41,498 nucleotides of DNA from NCBI RefSeq assembly GCF_004349245.1, contig NZ_SMLC01000057.1, forward strand, positions 1 through 41,498, in the 5' to 3' direction. The translations under genes and the position numbers were made by a program. The first letter of the stretch is position 1. The number at the start of each line of letters is the position of its first letter. Of the stretch, positions 1 through 7,852 are shown piece after piece. The notes beneath the pieces were generated by a model. The model saw only the letters and a list, made by a program, of their open reading frames with translations. It was not told the DNA's origin and ran no database searches. Origin of the DNA: Actinomadura sp. 6K520. Its GTDB lineage: Bacteria; Actinomycetota; Actinomycetes; Streptosporangiales; Streptosporangiaceae.

Positions 1-288
1 CCCTGAGCCCGACCCCTTGGACCCGACCCCCGATCCCCTTCAGCCGGACGCCCGCGAGCAGGGCGCCCCGAGACCGAGCGTGTCCCGCGAGGCCGCGGCC
101 GGAACGGCGCGGCAGCCGCGGACCTCGCGGGACACGTTCGCCGATCAGCCCCTCCCCGGCCACGTCGTGACACATCGCCCGCGGTAGTACGAACCGATCG
201 GACCAGTCCCCTACGATCAGGCTCGTACCCGCCGCGGGAGCACGGCGAGGTGTCCAGGCACCACTTACGGCCGGGGAGGGTCTGCCGG
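1..288. other. Left-edge non-coding stretch with a large hairpin
   Basis: No gene is confidently visible. One forward frame stays open from the edge to a TAG near 187 and reads Pro/Asp-rich at first, so it could be the tail of an upstream gene, but it runs through a strong hairpin (80-135) and shows no recognisable domain. The last 40 bases hold the purine-rich GGGGAGGG element that serves as ribosome binding site for the MscS gene at 289. Confidence 0.4.
80..135. terminator. Long GC-rich hairpin, likely terminator
   Basis: GTGTCCCGCGAGG at 80-92 pairs perfectly with CCTCGCGGGACAC at 123-135. The stem continues through CCGCGGC (93-99) with GCCGCGG (115-121), interrupted only by an unpaired A at 122, giving about 20 bp. 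No T-tract follows, as is common for actinobacterial terminators. It probably ends the unit left of the window. Confidence 0.5.
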
Positions 289-1284
289 ATGTCACTCGCC
301 GTCGAACCGTTGCTGCCCTGGGCCCAGGACGGTTCCGCCGAGTCCGCCTGCCGCGACGAGACGCCCACGACCTCCTGCCGGCTCGTCTGGAACATCTCGC
401 ACAACGCCGACTTCACGCGGTTCTACTCGACCTGGCTCGACGGCCCGCTCACCACCCTCCTGCTCGTCATCCTGACCCTGGTCATCGCGCTGATCGTCAA
501 GAACATCGCGCACCGCATGATCACCAGGGTGACGCTGCGGATGGCCGAGGGCACGATGTCGGAGCGGGTCAGGGAACGTTCCCGGACGGTGTTCGAGGGC
601 AACCCGGCCCTGCTCACCAAGCGGCGGGCCCAGCGCGCCCAGACGCTCGGCTCGGTACTGCGCTCCTTCGCGTCCGTCCTCATCATGGGGACGGCCCTGT
701 TCAGCGTCCTCGGCTCGCTCGGCCTGAACCTCGCCCCCATCCTGGCCAGCGCGAGCGTCATCGGCGTCGCGGTCGGCTTCGGCGCGCAGAACATCGTCAA
801 GGACATCCTCGCCGGGCTGTTCATGCTGCTGGAGGACCAGTACGGCGTCGGCGACTACATCGACGTCGGCAGCGCCAAGGGGACGGTCGAGGCCGTCACG
901 CTGCGCGTCACCCGGATGCGGGACGTGGACGGCATCGTCTGGTACGTCCCGAACGGCGAGATCAAGAGGGTCGGCAACGAGTCGCAGAACTGGGGCCGCG
1001 CCGTCCTGGACATCCCGGTCGACATCCACGAGGACACCGAGCGGGTCAAGGAGCTCCTGCAGACCACCGCCGACGCGATGGCCGCCGACTCCCCCTGGAA
1101 CGACCTCATCCTGGAGGAGCCGTCGGTATGGGGTGTGCAGGCGTTCGCCGGGGACGCCCTCGTCATCCGCGTCGTGCTGAAGACGGCCCCCGGCAAGCAG
1201 GGCGACGTCGCCCGCGAGCTGCGCGAGCGGGTCAAGCGCGTGTTCGACGAGGCCGGTGTCACCGTCGCGACCCCCGCCCCCTGA
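289..1284 (+). CDS. MscS-family mechanosensitive ion channel
   Basis: A 331-aa small-conductance mechanosensitive channel of the inner membrane, expected to open under membrane tension and release osmolytes. A first hydrophobic helix (about residues 45-70, rich in Leu/Ile/Val) is followed by a charged linker, a second helix and the glycine/alanine-rich pore helix (ASASVIGVAVGFGAQNIVKD), then the MscS beta domain (GDYIDVG...GTVEAV...VPNGEI) and a C-terminal alpha/beta domain. GFGAQNIVKD is the family signature. I start at the ATG at 289, 8 bases after GGGGAGGG; an in-frame GTG at 250 would add 13 Arg/His-rich residues and lacks a good binding site. The globin gene follows after 48 bp. Family assignment is firm; the gating properties cannot be judged. 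Confidence 0.9.
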   Translation: MSLAVEPLLPWAQDGSAESACRDETPTTSCRLVWNISHNADFTRFYSTWLDGPLTTLLLVILTLVIALIVKNIAHRMITRVTLRMAEGTMSERVRERSRTVFEGNPALLTKRRAQRAQTLGSVLRSFASVLIMGTALFSVLGSLGLNLAPILASASVIGVAVGFGAQNIVKDILAGLFMLLEDQYGVGDYIDVGSAKGTVEAVTLRVTRMRDVDGIVWYVPNGEIKRVGNESQNWGRAVLDIPVDIHEDTERVKELLQTTADAMAADSPWNDLILEEPSVWGVQAFAGDALVIRVVLKTAPGKQGDVARELRERVKRVFDEAGVTVATPAP

Positions 1285-1332
1285 GCGCCAGGGGACGGAA
1301 GTGCGCACGTCTCACATAGGGTGGAGATCGCT

Positions 1333-1716
1333 ATGGCTGAAAAGGTGACCTTCTATGAAGCGGTCGGCGGCGAGGAGACCTTCCACCGGCTGGTGCACCG
1401 CTTCTATCAGGGTGTCGCGGACGACCCCGACCTACGCGCCCTCTACCCCGAGGAGGACCTCGGCCCCGCCGAGGAGAGGCTGCGGTTGTTCCTGATCCAG
1501 TACTGGGGTGGCCCGAACACCTACAGCCGGCGGCGCGGGCATCCGCGGCTGCGGATGCGGCACGTGCCGTTCGTGATCGGCGCCGCCGAGCGGGACGCCT
1601 GGCTGCGGCACATGCGGGCCGCCGTGGAGGAGCTGGAACTTCCCGAGCCGCTGGAGAAGCAGCTGTGGGACTACTTCACGATGGCGGCGCAAAGTCTGGT
1701 GAACGCCCCGACATAA
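1333..1716 (+). CDS. glbO: Group II truncated haemoglobin (GlbO)
   Basis: A 127-aa 2-over-2 globin, cytosolic and haem-binding, of the trHbO class linked to oxygen/redox chemistry and peroxide or NO handling. Seen directly: the RFY motif with B10 Tyr at residue 25, the CD1 Tyr in LYPE (38), [16 protein letters not shown] with proximal His at 77, and the G8 Trp in ERDAW (90). These match Mycobacterium tuberculosis GlbO almost position by position, and the length is typical. The ATG at 1333 is preceded by GGGTGGAG; the in-frame GTG at 1321 lies inside that binding site and is unlikely to be used. The alpha-glucosidase starts 18 bp downstream, so the two are probably co-transcribed, as glbO and aglA are in mycobacteria. 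Confidence 0.93.
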   Translation: MAEKVTFYEAVGGEETFHRLVHRFYQGVADDPDLRALYPEEDLGPAEERLRLFLIQYWGGPNTYSRRRGHPRLRMRHVPFVIGAAERDAWLRHMRAAVEELELPEPLEKQLWDYFTMAAQSLVNAPT

Positions 1717-1734
1717 GCGGGTAGATCGCCACGT

Positions 1735-3321
1735 ATGACGCGAATCCCGTGGTGGCGCCATGCCGTCGTGTACGAGGTGTACGTCCGCAGCTTCGCCGAC
1801 TCCGACGGGGACGGTGAAGGCGACCTCCAGGGGATCCGGTCCCGGCTCGGCCACCTGCGCGACCTCGGCGTGGACGCGCTCTGGCTCACCCCCTTCTACA
1901 CCTCCCCGCTCGCCGACGGCGGCTACGACGTGGCCGACTACCGCGACGTCGACTCCCGCTTCGGCACCCTCCGCGACTTCGACGCACTGGTGGCGGACGC
2001 GCACGCGCACGGGCTGCGGCTGATCGTCGACATCGTCCCGAACCACTCGTCCGACCGGCATCCCTGGTTCCGGGAGGCACTCGCCGCGCCGCCCGGGTCA
2101 CCCGAGCGTTCCCGCTACATCTTCCGGCCCGGGAGGCCAGGGGAACGTCCCGGCGAGGAGTCACCGCCGAACGACTGGCCGTCCGCGTTCGGCGGCCCCG
2201 CCTGGACGCAGGTGGACGACGGCGAGTGGTACCTGCACCTCTACGCCCGCGAGCAGCCGGACTTCAACTGGCGCAACCCCGAGGTCCAGCACGAGTTCGA
2301 GGACATCCTGCGGTTCTGGCTGGATCGCGGCGTGGACGGCTTCCGCATCGACGTGGCCGCCGGCCTGTTCAAGGACGCGTCGTTCCGCGACCTCGGCGCC
2401 GAGGACCGCCGCGTCCTGAACGGGCCCATCTACAGCCGGCCGGAAGTCCACGACGTGTACCGGCGGTGGCAGAGAATCCTCGACGAGTACGACGGCGACC
2501 GCATGGCCATAGGCGAGGTGTGGACGGACGGGCCCGAAGACCTCGCGCTCTACCTCCGCCCAGACGAACTCCACCAGGTCTTCCAGTTCGATCTGCAACT
2601 CGCCTCGTGGTCGGCCACGGCGTTCCGTGAGGTGGCGACGGCCGCGATGAAGGCCGTCGCACCCACGGGCGCCGCCCCGACCTGGGTCCTGTCCAGCCAC
2701 GACTCGGTCCGGCACGTCACCCGCTACGAGCGGCCGGAGAACGTCCCCGGCATCGGGTACGCCAGAGCCAAGGCGGCGCTACTGATGCTCCTGGCGCTCC
2801 CAGGCTCGGCCTACCTGTACCAGGGGGAGGAACTGGGCCTGCCCGAGGTGACCGACCTCCCCGACGACGCCAGGCAGGACCCCATCTGGGAGCGCACCAA
2901 CGGGGAACTGGTAGGACGGGACGGCTGCCGCGTCCCACTGCCCTGGTCCGGCGGCTCCGAGCCGTACGGGTTCTCCGCGGACGGCGTCCGTCCATGGCTG
3001 CCGATGCCGCGGGACTGGGCTTCGATGACCGTCGAGGCCCAGGCGTCCGACCCGTCCTCCATGCTCGCGTTCTACCAGGAGGCCCTGGCCCTGCGCCGCC
3101 GCCTCCTGGACGACCTTCCGGAGGACGTGGAATGGCTCGACTCCCCCGACACGGCCGTCTTCTTCCGGCGGGGCCCGCTCATCTGCGCGCTCAACTGCGG
3201 CGACAACCCCGTCCGGCTCCCACCCGGCGACCCGCTACTGAGCAGCTCCCCCCTCTTCGGCGACCTACTCCCCGGCAGTTCTGCTGTACTTATGCAGTCC
3301 AGGCCCACTGCGCTCGCCTAG
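1735..3321 (+). CDS. aglA: GH13 alpha-glucosidase / alpha-amylase family hydrolase
   Basis: A 528-aa glycoside hydrolase family 13 enzyme without signal peptide, so probably cytosolic, hydrolysing or transferring alpha-linked glucose from malto- or trehalose-type oligosaccharides. The (beta/alpha)8 catalytic sequence shows the four conserved regions: DIVPNHSS (99-106), GVDGFRIDVAAG with nucleophile Asp206, AIGEVW with general acid Glu261, and SSHDS with the His-Asp pair at 322-323. The N-terminal WWRHAVVYEVYVRSF and QPDFNWRNPEV are typical of the oligo-1,6-/alpha-glucosidase branch. The start follows the globin stop by 18 bp. The final codons and stop lie inside a duplicated repeat (3302-3357), so the last residues RPTALA may have been contributed by repeat insertion. 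The precise substrate cannot be deduced; the aglA name follows mycobacterial synteny. Confidence 0.88.
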   Translation: MTRIPWWRHAVVYEVYVRSFADSDGDGEGDLQGIRSRLGHLRDLGVDALWLTPFYTSPLADGGYDVADYRDVDSRFGTLRDFDALVADAHAHGLRLIVDIVPNHSSDRHPWFREALAAPPGSPERSRYIFRPGRPGERPGEESPPNDWPSAFGGPAWTQVDDGEWYLHLYAREQPDFNWRNPEVQHEFEDILRFWLDRGVDGFRIDVAAGLFKDASFRDLGAEDRRVLNGPIYSRPEVHDVYRRWQRILDEYDGDRMAIGEVWTDGPEDLALYLRPDELHQVFQFDLQLASWSATAFREVATAAMKAVAPTGAAPTWVLSSHDSVRHVTRYERPENVPGIGYARAKAALLMLLALPGSAYLYQGEELGLPEVTDLPDDARQDPIWERTNGELVGRDGCRVPLPWSGGSEPYGFSADGVRPWLPMPRDWASMTVEAQASDPSSMLAFYQEALALRRRLLDDLPEDVEWLDSPDTAVFFRRGPLICALNCGDNPVRLPPGDPLLSSSPLFGDLLPGSSAVLMQSRPTALA

Positions 3322-3429
3322 CGGCTCGCTCCGTGACCTGCCCTGTGCGAGCGCGGCTGTGCCTATTGCAGGACCGGCCCACTGCGCTCGCTAACGCTCG
3401 CTCCGTGACCTGCCCTGTGCGAGCGCGGC
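3302..3429. repeat. Two-copy direct repeat at the end of aglA
   Basis: A unit of about 55 bp occurs at 3302-3357 and again at 3376-3429. Both copies begin GGCCCACTGCGCTCGC and end CTGTGCGAGCGCGGC, with a 2-bp length difference near the CTAGCG/CTAACG segment. Inside each copy GCGCTCGC and GCGAGCGC are complementary and could form a stem. The first copy carries the aglA stop codon. The convergent peptidase ends at 3576. Confidence 0.75.
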
Positions 3430-3516
3430 ATCGCTTCGCGATCTTCCCGGTAAGGCTCGCCTCCGGCATCGCCTCACCGGTCAGGTAACGCGCTCGCGTG
3501 CGGGGCTGGTCGGTGC

Positions 3517-3564
3517 GCGGTGGGCCGTCCCAGGCGAGGGTCAGCGCATGGGACGGCACACCGC
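3517..3564. terminator. Hairpin between convergent genes
   Basis: GCGGTGGGCCGTCCCA (3517-3532) pairs with TGGGACGGCACACCGC (3549-3564), 16 bp with one mismatch and a 16-base loop. It sits 11 bp beyond the stop of the minus-strand peptidase and could serve both converging units. Confidence 0.6.
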
Positions 3565-3575
3565 GAGGTCGAGCG

Positions 3576-5006
3576 CTACAGCGGGGGGCGCTGGAGCTGG
3601 AGGGGGTCGTCGGCGGTCGGCGCGGACTTCAGGGTCGGGGCGTCCTCGTCGATGCCCGCCCACCGCTTGAGGTCGGCTATCGCCTCGGCCTGCTGCTCCG
3701 CGGGCAGCCTGGTGATGAGGCGGCCGCTGTGGTTCATGCCGGGGGCGACGTAGACGGCCGAGTCACGGGCACCCCGACCGAGACGGAACGGCTTGGCGCC
3801 CCACGGGTCGTTCTCCCCGTACACGAACATCATCTGGCTTGCGTTCCCGCGCACCCAGTTGTCGATGTCGCGCATGGCGCGGCCGTTGTCGAACCGCATC
3901 GGGATGTCGCGCGGGACGTACGTGCGCGGGTGGTAGCTGCGCTCGTGCCGCAGCAGCCTGCGCATGTGCGCGAACTTCGGCGACGGCCAGCCGAGCTCCG
4001 TGCCCGCCTGGTAGAAGTACGGGATGTAGGGCTCAAGGCCCTGGTCGGTGTAGAACGACAGGCCGGAGATGGTGTCGAGCGACTCGTACAGCACGTCGTC
4101 GGAGGAGTCCACCGGCGGCAGGTCCGCGCAGTCGGACTGCAGGCTGTACTGCCAGAACGCCCACTCGTAGTCCATCACCGAGTTCTCGAACGCCCGGTCC
4201 GGGGTGCGCAGGATGTCGAACGTCCAGCCGTTCTTCTCGGCGGCGGCGGTGAAGCGTTCGAGCATGGCCGGCCGGCGCTTGAGGAACTCCCGCGCGAGCC
4301 CTTGCAGGTGGGCGCGGCATTCGGGGTCGGTCCCGACCGTCTCGAAGAACTCGTCGTAGGCGCGGTCGTCGTTGTTGCGGTAGTCGTTCGGCGCCACGTA
4401 GACGACGCTGCCGTCGACGTCCCGCGGGTAGAAGCGCTTGTGGTAGACGGCGGTCATGCCGCCCTTGCTGCCGCCCGTCGAGATCCACTTGCCGTCGTAG
4501 ATGGTCTTGAGCGCGCGGATCAGCCGGTGCTCGTCGGTGGCGGCCTGCCAGATCGTGTCCTTCCGCCAGTCCGTCGGGACGGGGCGGGACGGGCTGAAGT
4601 ACCGGTACTCGACCGAGATCTGGTTGCCGTCGACGAGCGCGGTCGGCTCGGAGGTGAACATCACCTCCGGGGTGTGGTAGCCGCTGGTGTAGAGGACCAT
4701 CGGCAGGTCGGCGGACTTGTGCTGCAGCATGATGCGCTGCTCGAACCACTGCCCCCGGGGGTTGCGGTGGTCGACCGGCTGCCGGTATTCGAGCCAGAAC
4801 CAGCGGTAGCCCGGCAACGTCGAGGTCTTCTCCGTCACCTGCATCCCGGGAATCGCCTTGAGGCGGTCGAGGACGTCGCCCGCCTGAACCGTGCCCGTCC
4901 TGGCCGTTCCCGCCTGGACGGTGACCGCCTGCGCCGCAGTGGCGCCCGCTCCGGTCATCGCCGCGGCGAGCAGCAGTGCCATCGCTCCTTGTGAGACGCG
5001 CCGCAT
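3576..5006 (-). CDS. Secreted S37-family prolyl aminopeptidase-type serine protease
   Basis: A 476-aa secreted serine peptidase of the S37 (PS-10) family, alpha/beta-hydrolase-like enzymes that remove N-terminal tri- or tetrapeptides from proteins in the medium. A signal peptide is clear: MRR, a hydrophobic core LLLAAAMTGAGATAA and a probable cut after AQA (27). The nucleophile lies in GGSKGG (Ser180), followed by MTAVYHKRFYPRDVDG, a strongly conserved family stretch; YGENDPWG carries the likely Asp and APGMNHSG the likely His. I start at the ATG at 5006, preceded by GAAAGGGGC; an in-frame GTG nine codons upstream has no binding site and would spoil the signal peptide. It is transcribed alone, flanked by palindromic repeats on both sides. 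Confidence 0.87.
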   Translation of the reverse strand: MRRVSQGAMALLLAAAMTGAGATAAQAVTVQAGTARTGTVQAGDVLDRLKAIPGMQVTEKTSTLPGYRWFWLEYRQPVDHRNPRGQWFEQRIMLQHKSADLPMVLYTSGYHTPEVMFTSEPTALVDGNQISVEYRYFSPSRPVPTDWRKDTIWQAATDEHRLIRALKTIYDGKWISTGGSKGGMTAVYHKRFYPRDVDGSVVYVAPNDYRNNDDRAYDEFFETVGTDPECRAHLQGLAREFLKRRPAMLERFTAAAEKNGWTFDILRTPDRAFENSVMDYEWAFWQYSLQSDCADLPPVDSSDDVLYESLDTISGLSFYTDQGLEPYIPYFYQAGTELGWPSPKFAHMRRLLRHERSYHPRTYVPRDIPMRFDNGRAMRDIDNWVRGNASQMMFVYGENDPWGAKPFRLGRGARDSAVYVAPGMNHSGRLITRLPAEQQAEAIADLKRWAGIDEDAPTLKSAPTADDPLQLQRPPL

Positions 5007-5217
5007 TGTGCCCCTTTCACGTGGGTTCTCCACAATCGCGTCGCGACACTAGATCAAATACGGGTCGAAAACGGATCCCTGTCGCGCTTGTTACCTATCC
5101 GTAATGGAATGTTGTCCCCCCGAATTACGACACTTCCCCCACCCAGCTGATCACCAGGGCACCGCCCCCGGGCAGGCATTGCCCTAACCCAGCTCACCCG
5201 CATAAATGATCACCCCA
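5007..5217. promoter_or_regulatory. AT-richer leader/promoter region of the peptidase gene
   Basis: The 200 bases upstream of the peptidase are markedly less GC-rich than their surroundings (for example ACTAGATCAAATACGGG and TGTTACCTATCCGTAATGG), fitting a promoter region. I see no single convincing -35/-10 pair and no gene. Confidence 0.35.
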
Positions 5218-5316
5218 CGGGTCGTGCGGCCGGAGCGAGCGCAGCGAGCGCAGGTCGCACGACCCGCCGCACGGGGCGCCGTTTCACGAGACGCGGAGCG
5301 GATCGGGAAACGGCGC
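5218..5316. repeat. Nested palindromes (REP-like)
   Basis: Two separate hairpins are visible. CGGGTCGTGCG (5218-5228) pairs with CGCACGACCCG (5256-5266) around a loop of GAGCGAGCGCAGCGAGCG-type sequence. GCGCCGTTTC (5276-5285) pairs with GAAACGGCGC (5307-5316). In addition GCACGGGGCGCCGT (5269-5282) is perfectly complementary over 14 bp to 5362-5375, so alternative folds exist. Confidence 0.7.
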
Positions 5317-5317
5317 G

Positions 5318-5418
5318 CCGTGCGGACCGGGGGTTCCAGGGGGTCGCCCCCCTGGGCTAGCACGGCGCCCCGTGCGGACCGGGGGTTCCAGGGGGTCGCC
5401 CCCCTGGACTAACACGGC
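5318..5418. repeat. Tandem terminator-like repeat, two copies
   Basis: A 49-bp unit at 5318-5366 is repeated at 5370-5418 (52-bp period) with two substitutions. Each copy contains CCAGGGGG...CCCCCTGG around a short TCGC loop. The array ends exactly at the GNAT stop codon region (5409), so it probably terminates the 9.3-5.4 kb minus-strand operon. Confidence 0.75.
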
Positions 5419-5999
5419 CTCGGGGAGATGCCGTCGTCCCAGGGGGCGAGGCGTTCGAAGAGGCGTTCGTCGTGCCAGCGGCCGTTCAGGTGGATGTGCC
5501 GGCGGGCCGTTCCCACCACCGTGAAGTCGTTGCGTTCCAGGACCCGCTGGGACGCGAGGTTGTCCACCCTTGTGAACGCTTCGACGCGGTGCAGTCGGAG
5601 CGCTCCGAACGCCACGTCCAGCGCCTGCCGCAGCGCCTCGGTCGCGACACCGCGTCCGGCGTGCGAGCGCGCCACCCAGTAACCGACGAAGCAGCTCTGC
5701 AAGGGGCCGCGCAGGACGTTGTTGAGGGTGATCCGCCCGGCGATCTCGCCGTCGACCAGGATGACACCCGGCCACATCTCCCCCGTGACGTACGCCTCGA
5801 CCAGGTCGTGGAGATTGTCGCGCTGGCCGTCGACGGTGAAGTACGCGTCGTCGCGCTCCGGCTCCCAGGGGCGCAGATACTCGCGGTTCTCCGCACAGAG
5901 CGCGGCGAGCCGTTCCGCGTCCGCCATCTGGACGACCCGCAACCGCACCCCGGATTGGAGGCGGTCCAGCGGAGCGGGCCGCCCGGCGAGCGCGGTCAT
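5409..5999 (-). CDS. RimJ/RimL-type GNAT N-acetyltransferase
   Basis: A 196-aa GNAT fold acetyltransferase, cytosolic, transferring an acetyl group from acetyl-CoA to an amine; RimJ/RimL relatives act on protein N-termini, but many members take small molecules. Visible: the N-terminal RLRVVQMADAERLAALC region, the beta-4/beta-5 core IAGRITLNNV...SCFVGYWVARSHAGRGVATEAL with the CoA-binding RGVATEA loop, and HRVEAFTRVDNLASQRVLERNDF, a hallmark of this subgroup. Its ATG overlaps the thioesterase stop as ATGA, so translation is probably coupled. It is the last gene of the operon; the terminator array follows. The target is unknown. Confidence 0.85.
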   Translation of the reverse strand: MTALAGRPAPLDRLQSGVRLRVVQMADAERLAALCAENREYLRPWEPERDDAYFTVDGQRDNLHDLVEAYVTGEMWPGVILVDGEIAGRITLNNVLRGPLQSCFVGYWVARSHAGRGVATEALRQALDVAFGALRLHRVEAFTRVDNLASQRVLERNDFTVVGTARRHIHLNGRWHDERLFERLAPWDDGISPRPC

Positions 6000-6433
6000 G
6001 GCGAGGGCGCCACATAACGCCCGATGAACTCCCGCTCCTCGGGGGTGAAGCGCCGCAGCCGGTTCGACTCCACGTCGAACGCCACGAGGGTCGAGGTCGC
6101 CTCGGCGTAGACGTTGTCGTCGTCCCGCACCTCGTAGGCCAGCTTGAACGAGGCCGCGCGGGCCTCGGTCACCCACGTCTCCACGCGGATCGGGTACACG
6201 GTCGGCAGCAGCGGCGTCCGGTAGTCGATCTCGTGGCGTGAGATCACCATGCCGCGGACGGGCTTCTCCCCCTTGCGCACCGGGTCGCCGTGGAACATCT
6301 CCAGGCGCGCGTCCTCCAGGTAGCCGAGGAACTTCACGTTGTTGACGTGGCCCTGGGAGTCGATGTCGCCGAACCGGATCTTGAACTCGTAGATGTGCCG
6401 GTACTCGGCCGCGGGCAGGTCGGTCTGCTGCAT
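5996..6433 (-). CDS. Hotdog-fold acyl-CoA thioesterase (4HBT/YbgC type)
   Basis: A 145-aa single-domain hotdog thioesterase that would hydrolyse an acyl-CoA in the cytosol. FGDIDSQGHVNNVKFLGYLEDARLEMF (6-kDa N-terminal region, residues about 21-47) is the 4-hydroxybenzoyl-CoA-thioesterase signature with the catalytic-type Asp in GDID and the HVNN turn. RHEIDYRTPLL and TLVAFD fit the strands of the fold. It starts 42 bp after glucarate dehydratase and its TGA overlaps the ATG of the following GNAT. The chain length or aromatic nature of the substrate cannot be read from sequence; its link to the sugar-acid genes upstream may be only transcriptional. Confidence 0.85.
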   Translation of the reverse strand: MQQTDLPAAEYRHIYEFKIRFGDIDSQGHVNNVKFLGYLEDARLEMFHGDPVRKGEKPVRGMVISRHEIDYRTPLLPTVYPIRVETWVTEARAASFKLAYEVRDDDNVYAEATSTLVAFDVESNRLRRFTPEEREFIGRYVAPSP

Positions 6434-6475
6434 GTCCTCGCCTGGGGTACGGGAAAGCCGGGGTCCGGCCCGATG

Positions 6476-7852
6476 TTACCCGCCGCGGTTTCGTCCCGGC
6501 CTGCGCGGGGCGCCGCGGGACGCTCGGTCGCGGACGAGGCAGGGACGTTTCGGGTCGAACGTCCAGCCGGGCACCAGGTACTCCATCGCGGCGGCGTCGT
6601 CCCGGTCGCCGAGTCCGTGCTCGACGTACAGCCGGTGCGCCGCCGCGATCCGCTCCTCGTCGACGTCGACGCCCAGGCCGGGCGCCTCCGGCAGCGTGAT
6701 CCGGCCGTCCGCGATGCGCAGCGGGTCCCGGGTGAGGCGCTGGCCGTCCTGCCAGATCCAGTGCGTGTCGATCGCGGTGATCTCGCCCGGCGCGGCGGCC
6801 GCGACGTGGGTGAACATCGCCAGCGACACGTCGAAGTGGTTGTTGGAGTGCGAGCCCCAGGTCAGCCCCCATGCCTGGCACAGCTGGGCCACCCGCACCG
6901 AGCCGCGCATCGTCCAGAAGTGCGGGTCGGCGAGCGGGATGTCCACCGAGTCGAGCCGGATCGCGTGGCCGAGCTCCCGCCAGTCGACGGCGATCATGTT
7001 GGTGGCGGTGCGCAGGCCGGTGGCGCGGCGGAACTCCGCCATCGTCTCGCGCCCGGAGTAGCCCGCCTCGGCGCCGCACGGGTCCTCGGCGTAGGCGAGG
7101 ACGTCCTTGAGTTCGCCGCCGAGGCGGACGGCCTCCTCCAGCGACCACGCGCCGTTCGGGTCCAGGTTGATGCGGGCCTCGGGGAACCGCTCCGCCAGCG
7201 CCCGCACGGCCGCGGCCTCCTCCTCGCCCCTGAGCACACCGCCCTTGAGCTTGAAGTCGGCGAACCCGTACCGCTCCCGGGCGGCCTCCGCCTGCCGGAC
7301 GATCGCGTCCGGCGTCATGGTCTCCTCGTGCCGGACCCGCAGCCAGCCGTCGGCGCCCTCCGGCGGCGCCTCGTACGGAAGGCCGGTCCTGCGGCGGTCG
7401 CCGATGTAGAACAGGTAGCCGAGCATCGGGATCGTCGTCCGCTGGACGCCGTCGCCGAGCAGCGCCGCCACCGGGACGCCGAGGAACCGCCCCATCAGGT
7501 CGAGCAGCGCCGACTCGATCGCGGTCAGCGCGTGGACGGTGATCCTCGTGTCATGCGTCAGCGGGCCGCGCCCGCCCGCGTCCAGGTGGCCGAACGCGGT
7601 GCGGACGGCGTTCAGGATCTCGTCCGACCGCCCGATGGGCCTGCCGACGACCAGGTCGCGCGCGTCCTCCAGCGTCCGCCGTATCCCCTCGCCGCCCGGG
7701 ACCTCCCCGACTCCGGTGGCGCCGGACGAGTCGCCCAGCAGGACCAGGTTCCGGGTGAAGAACGGGCCGTGCGCGCCGCCCAGGTTGAGCAGCATGCTGT
7801 CGTGCCCCGCGACGGGGACGACGCGCATCCCGGTGACGACCGGGGTGCTCAT
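6476..7852 (-). CDS. gudD: Glucarate dehydratase (enolase superfamily)
   Basis: A 458-aa enolase-superfamily enzyme converting D-glucarate to 5-dehydro-4-deoxyglucarate, the first step in glucarate catabolism. The N-terminal capping domain ([26 protein letters not shown]) is typical of GudD. The barrel shows FKLKGG (Lys of the KxK base region), INLDPNGAW and AEDPCGAE as Mg2+ ligands, TATNMI, and [16 protein letters not shown], which carries the His/Asp dyad. Length fits the family (about 450). The ATG overlaps the stop of the aldehyde dehydrogenase as ATGA. The expected next enzyme, 5-dehydro-4-deoxyglucarate dehydratase (kdgD), is absent from the window, so the pathway must be completed from elsewhere or the operon has been truncated. 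Confidence 0.9.
   Translation of the reverse strand: MSTPVVTGMRVVPVAGHDSMLLNLGGAHGPFFTRNLVLLGDSSGATGVGEVPGGEGIRRTLEDARDLVVGRPIGRSDEILNAVRTAFGHLDAGGRGPLTHDTRITVHALTAIESALLDLMGRFLGVPVAALLGDGVQRTTIPMLGYLFYIGDRRRTGLPYEAPPEGADGWLRVRHEETMTPDAIVRQAEAARERYGFADFKLKGGVLRGEEEAAAVRALAERFPEARINLDPNGAWSLEEAVRLGGELKDVLAYAEDPCGAEAGYSGRETMAEFRRATGLRTATNMIAVDWRELGHAIRLDSVDIPLADPHFWTMRGSVRVAQLCQAWGLTWGSHSNNHFDVSLAMFTHVAAAAPGEITAIDTHWIWQDGQRLTRDPLRIADGRITLPEAPGLGVDVDEERIAAAHRLYVEHGLGDRDDAAAMEYLVPGWTFDPKRPCLVRDRASRGAPRRPGRNRGG

Noticed and set aside
1432..2061. Long reverse-strand frame opposite glbO and the alpha-glucosidase
   Set aside because: Mirror of two well-supported genes; composition is Arg/Val/Pro shadow typical of high-GC antisense frames, no domain.
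3302..3429. Two-copy repeat considered as a CRISPR array
   Set aside because: Only two copies, contains coding sequence, internal palindromes and no spacers of constant length, no cas genes.
3498..4994. 498-codon forward frame opposite the S37 peptidase
   Set aside because: Val/Arg/Leu/Gly shadow sequence; the reverse frame has a signal peptide and catalytic motifs.
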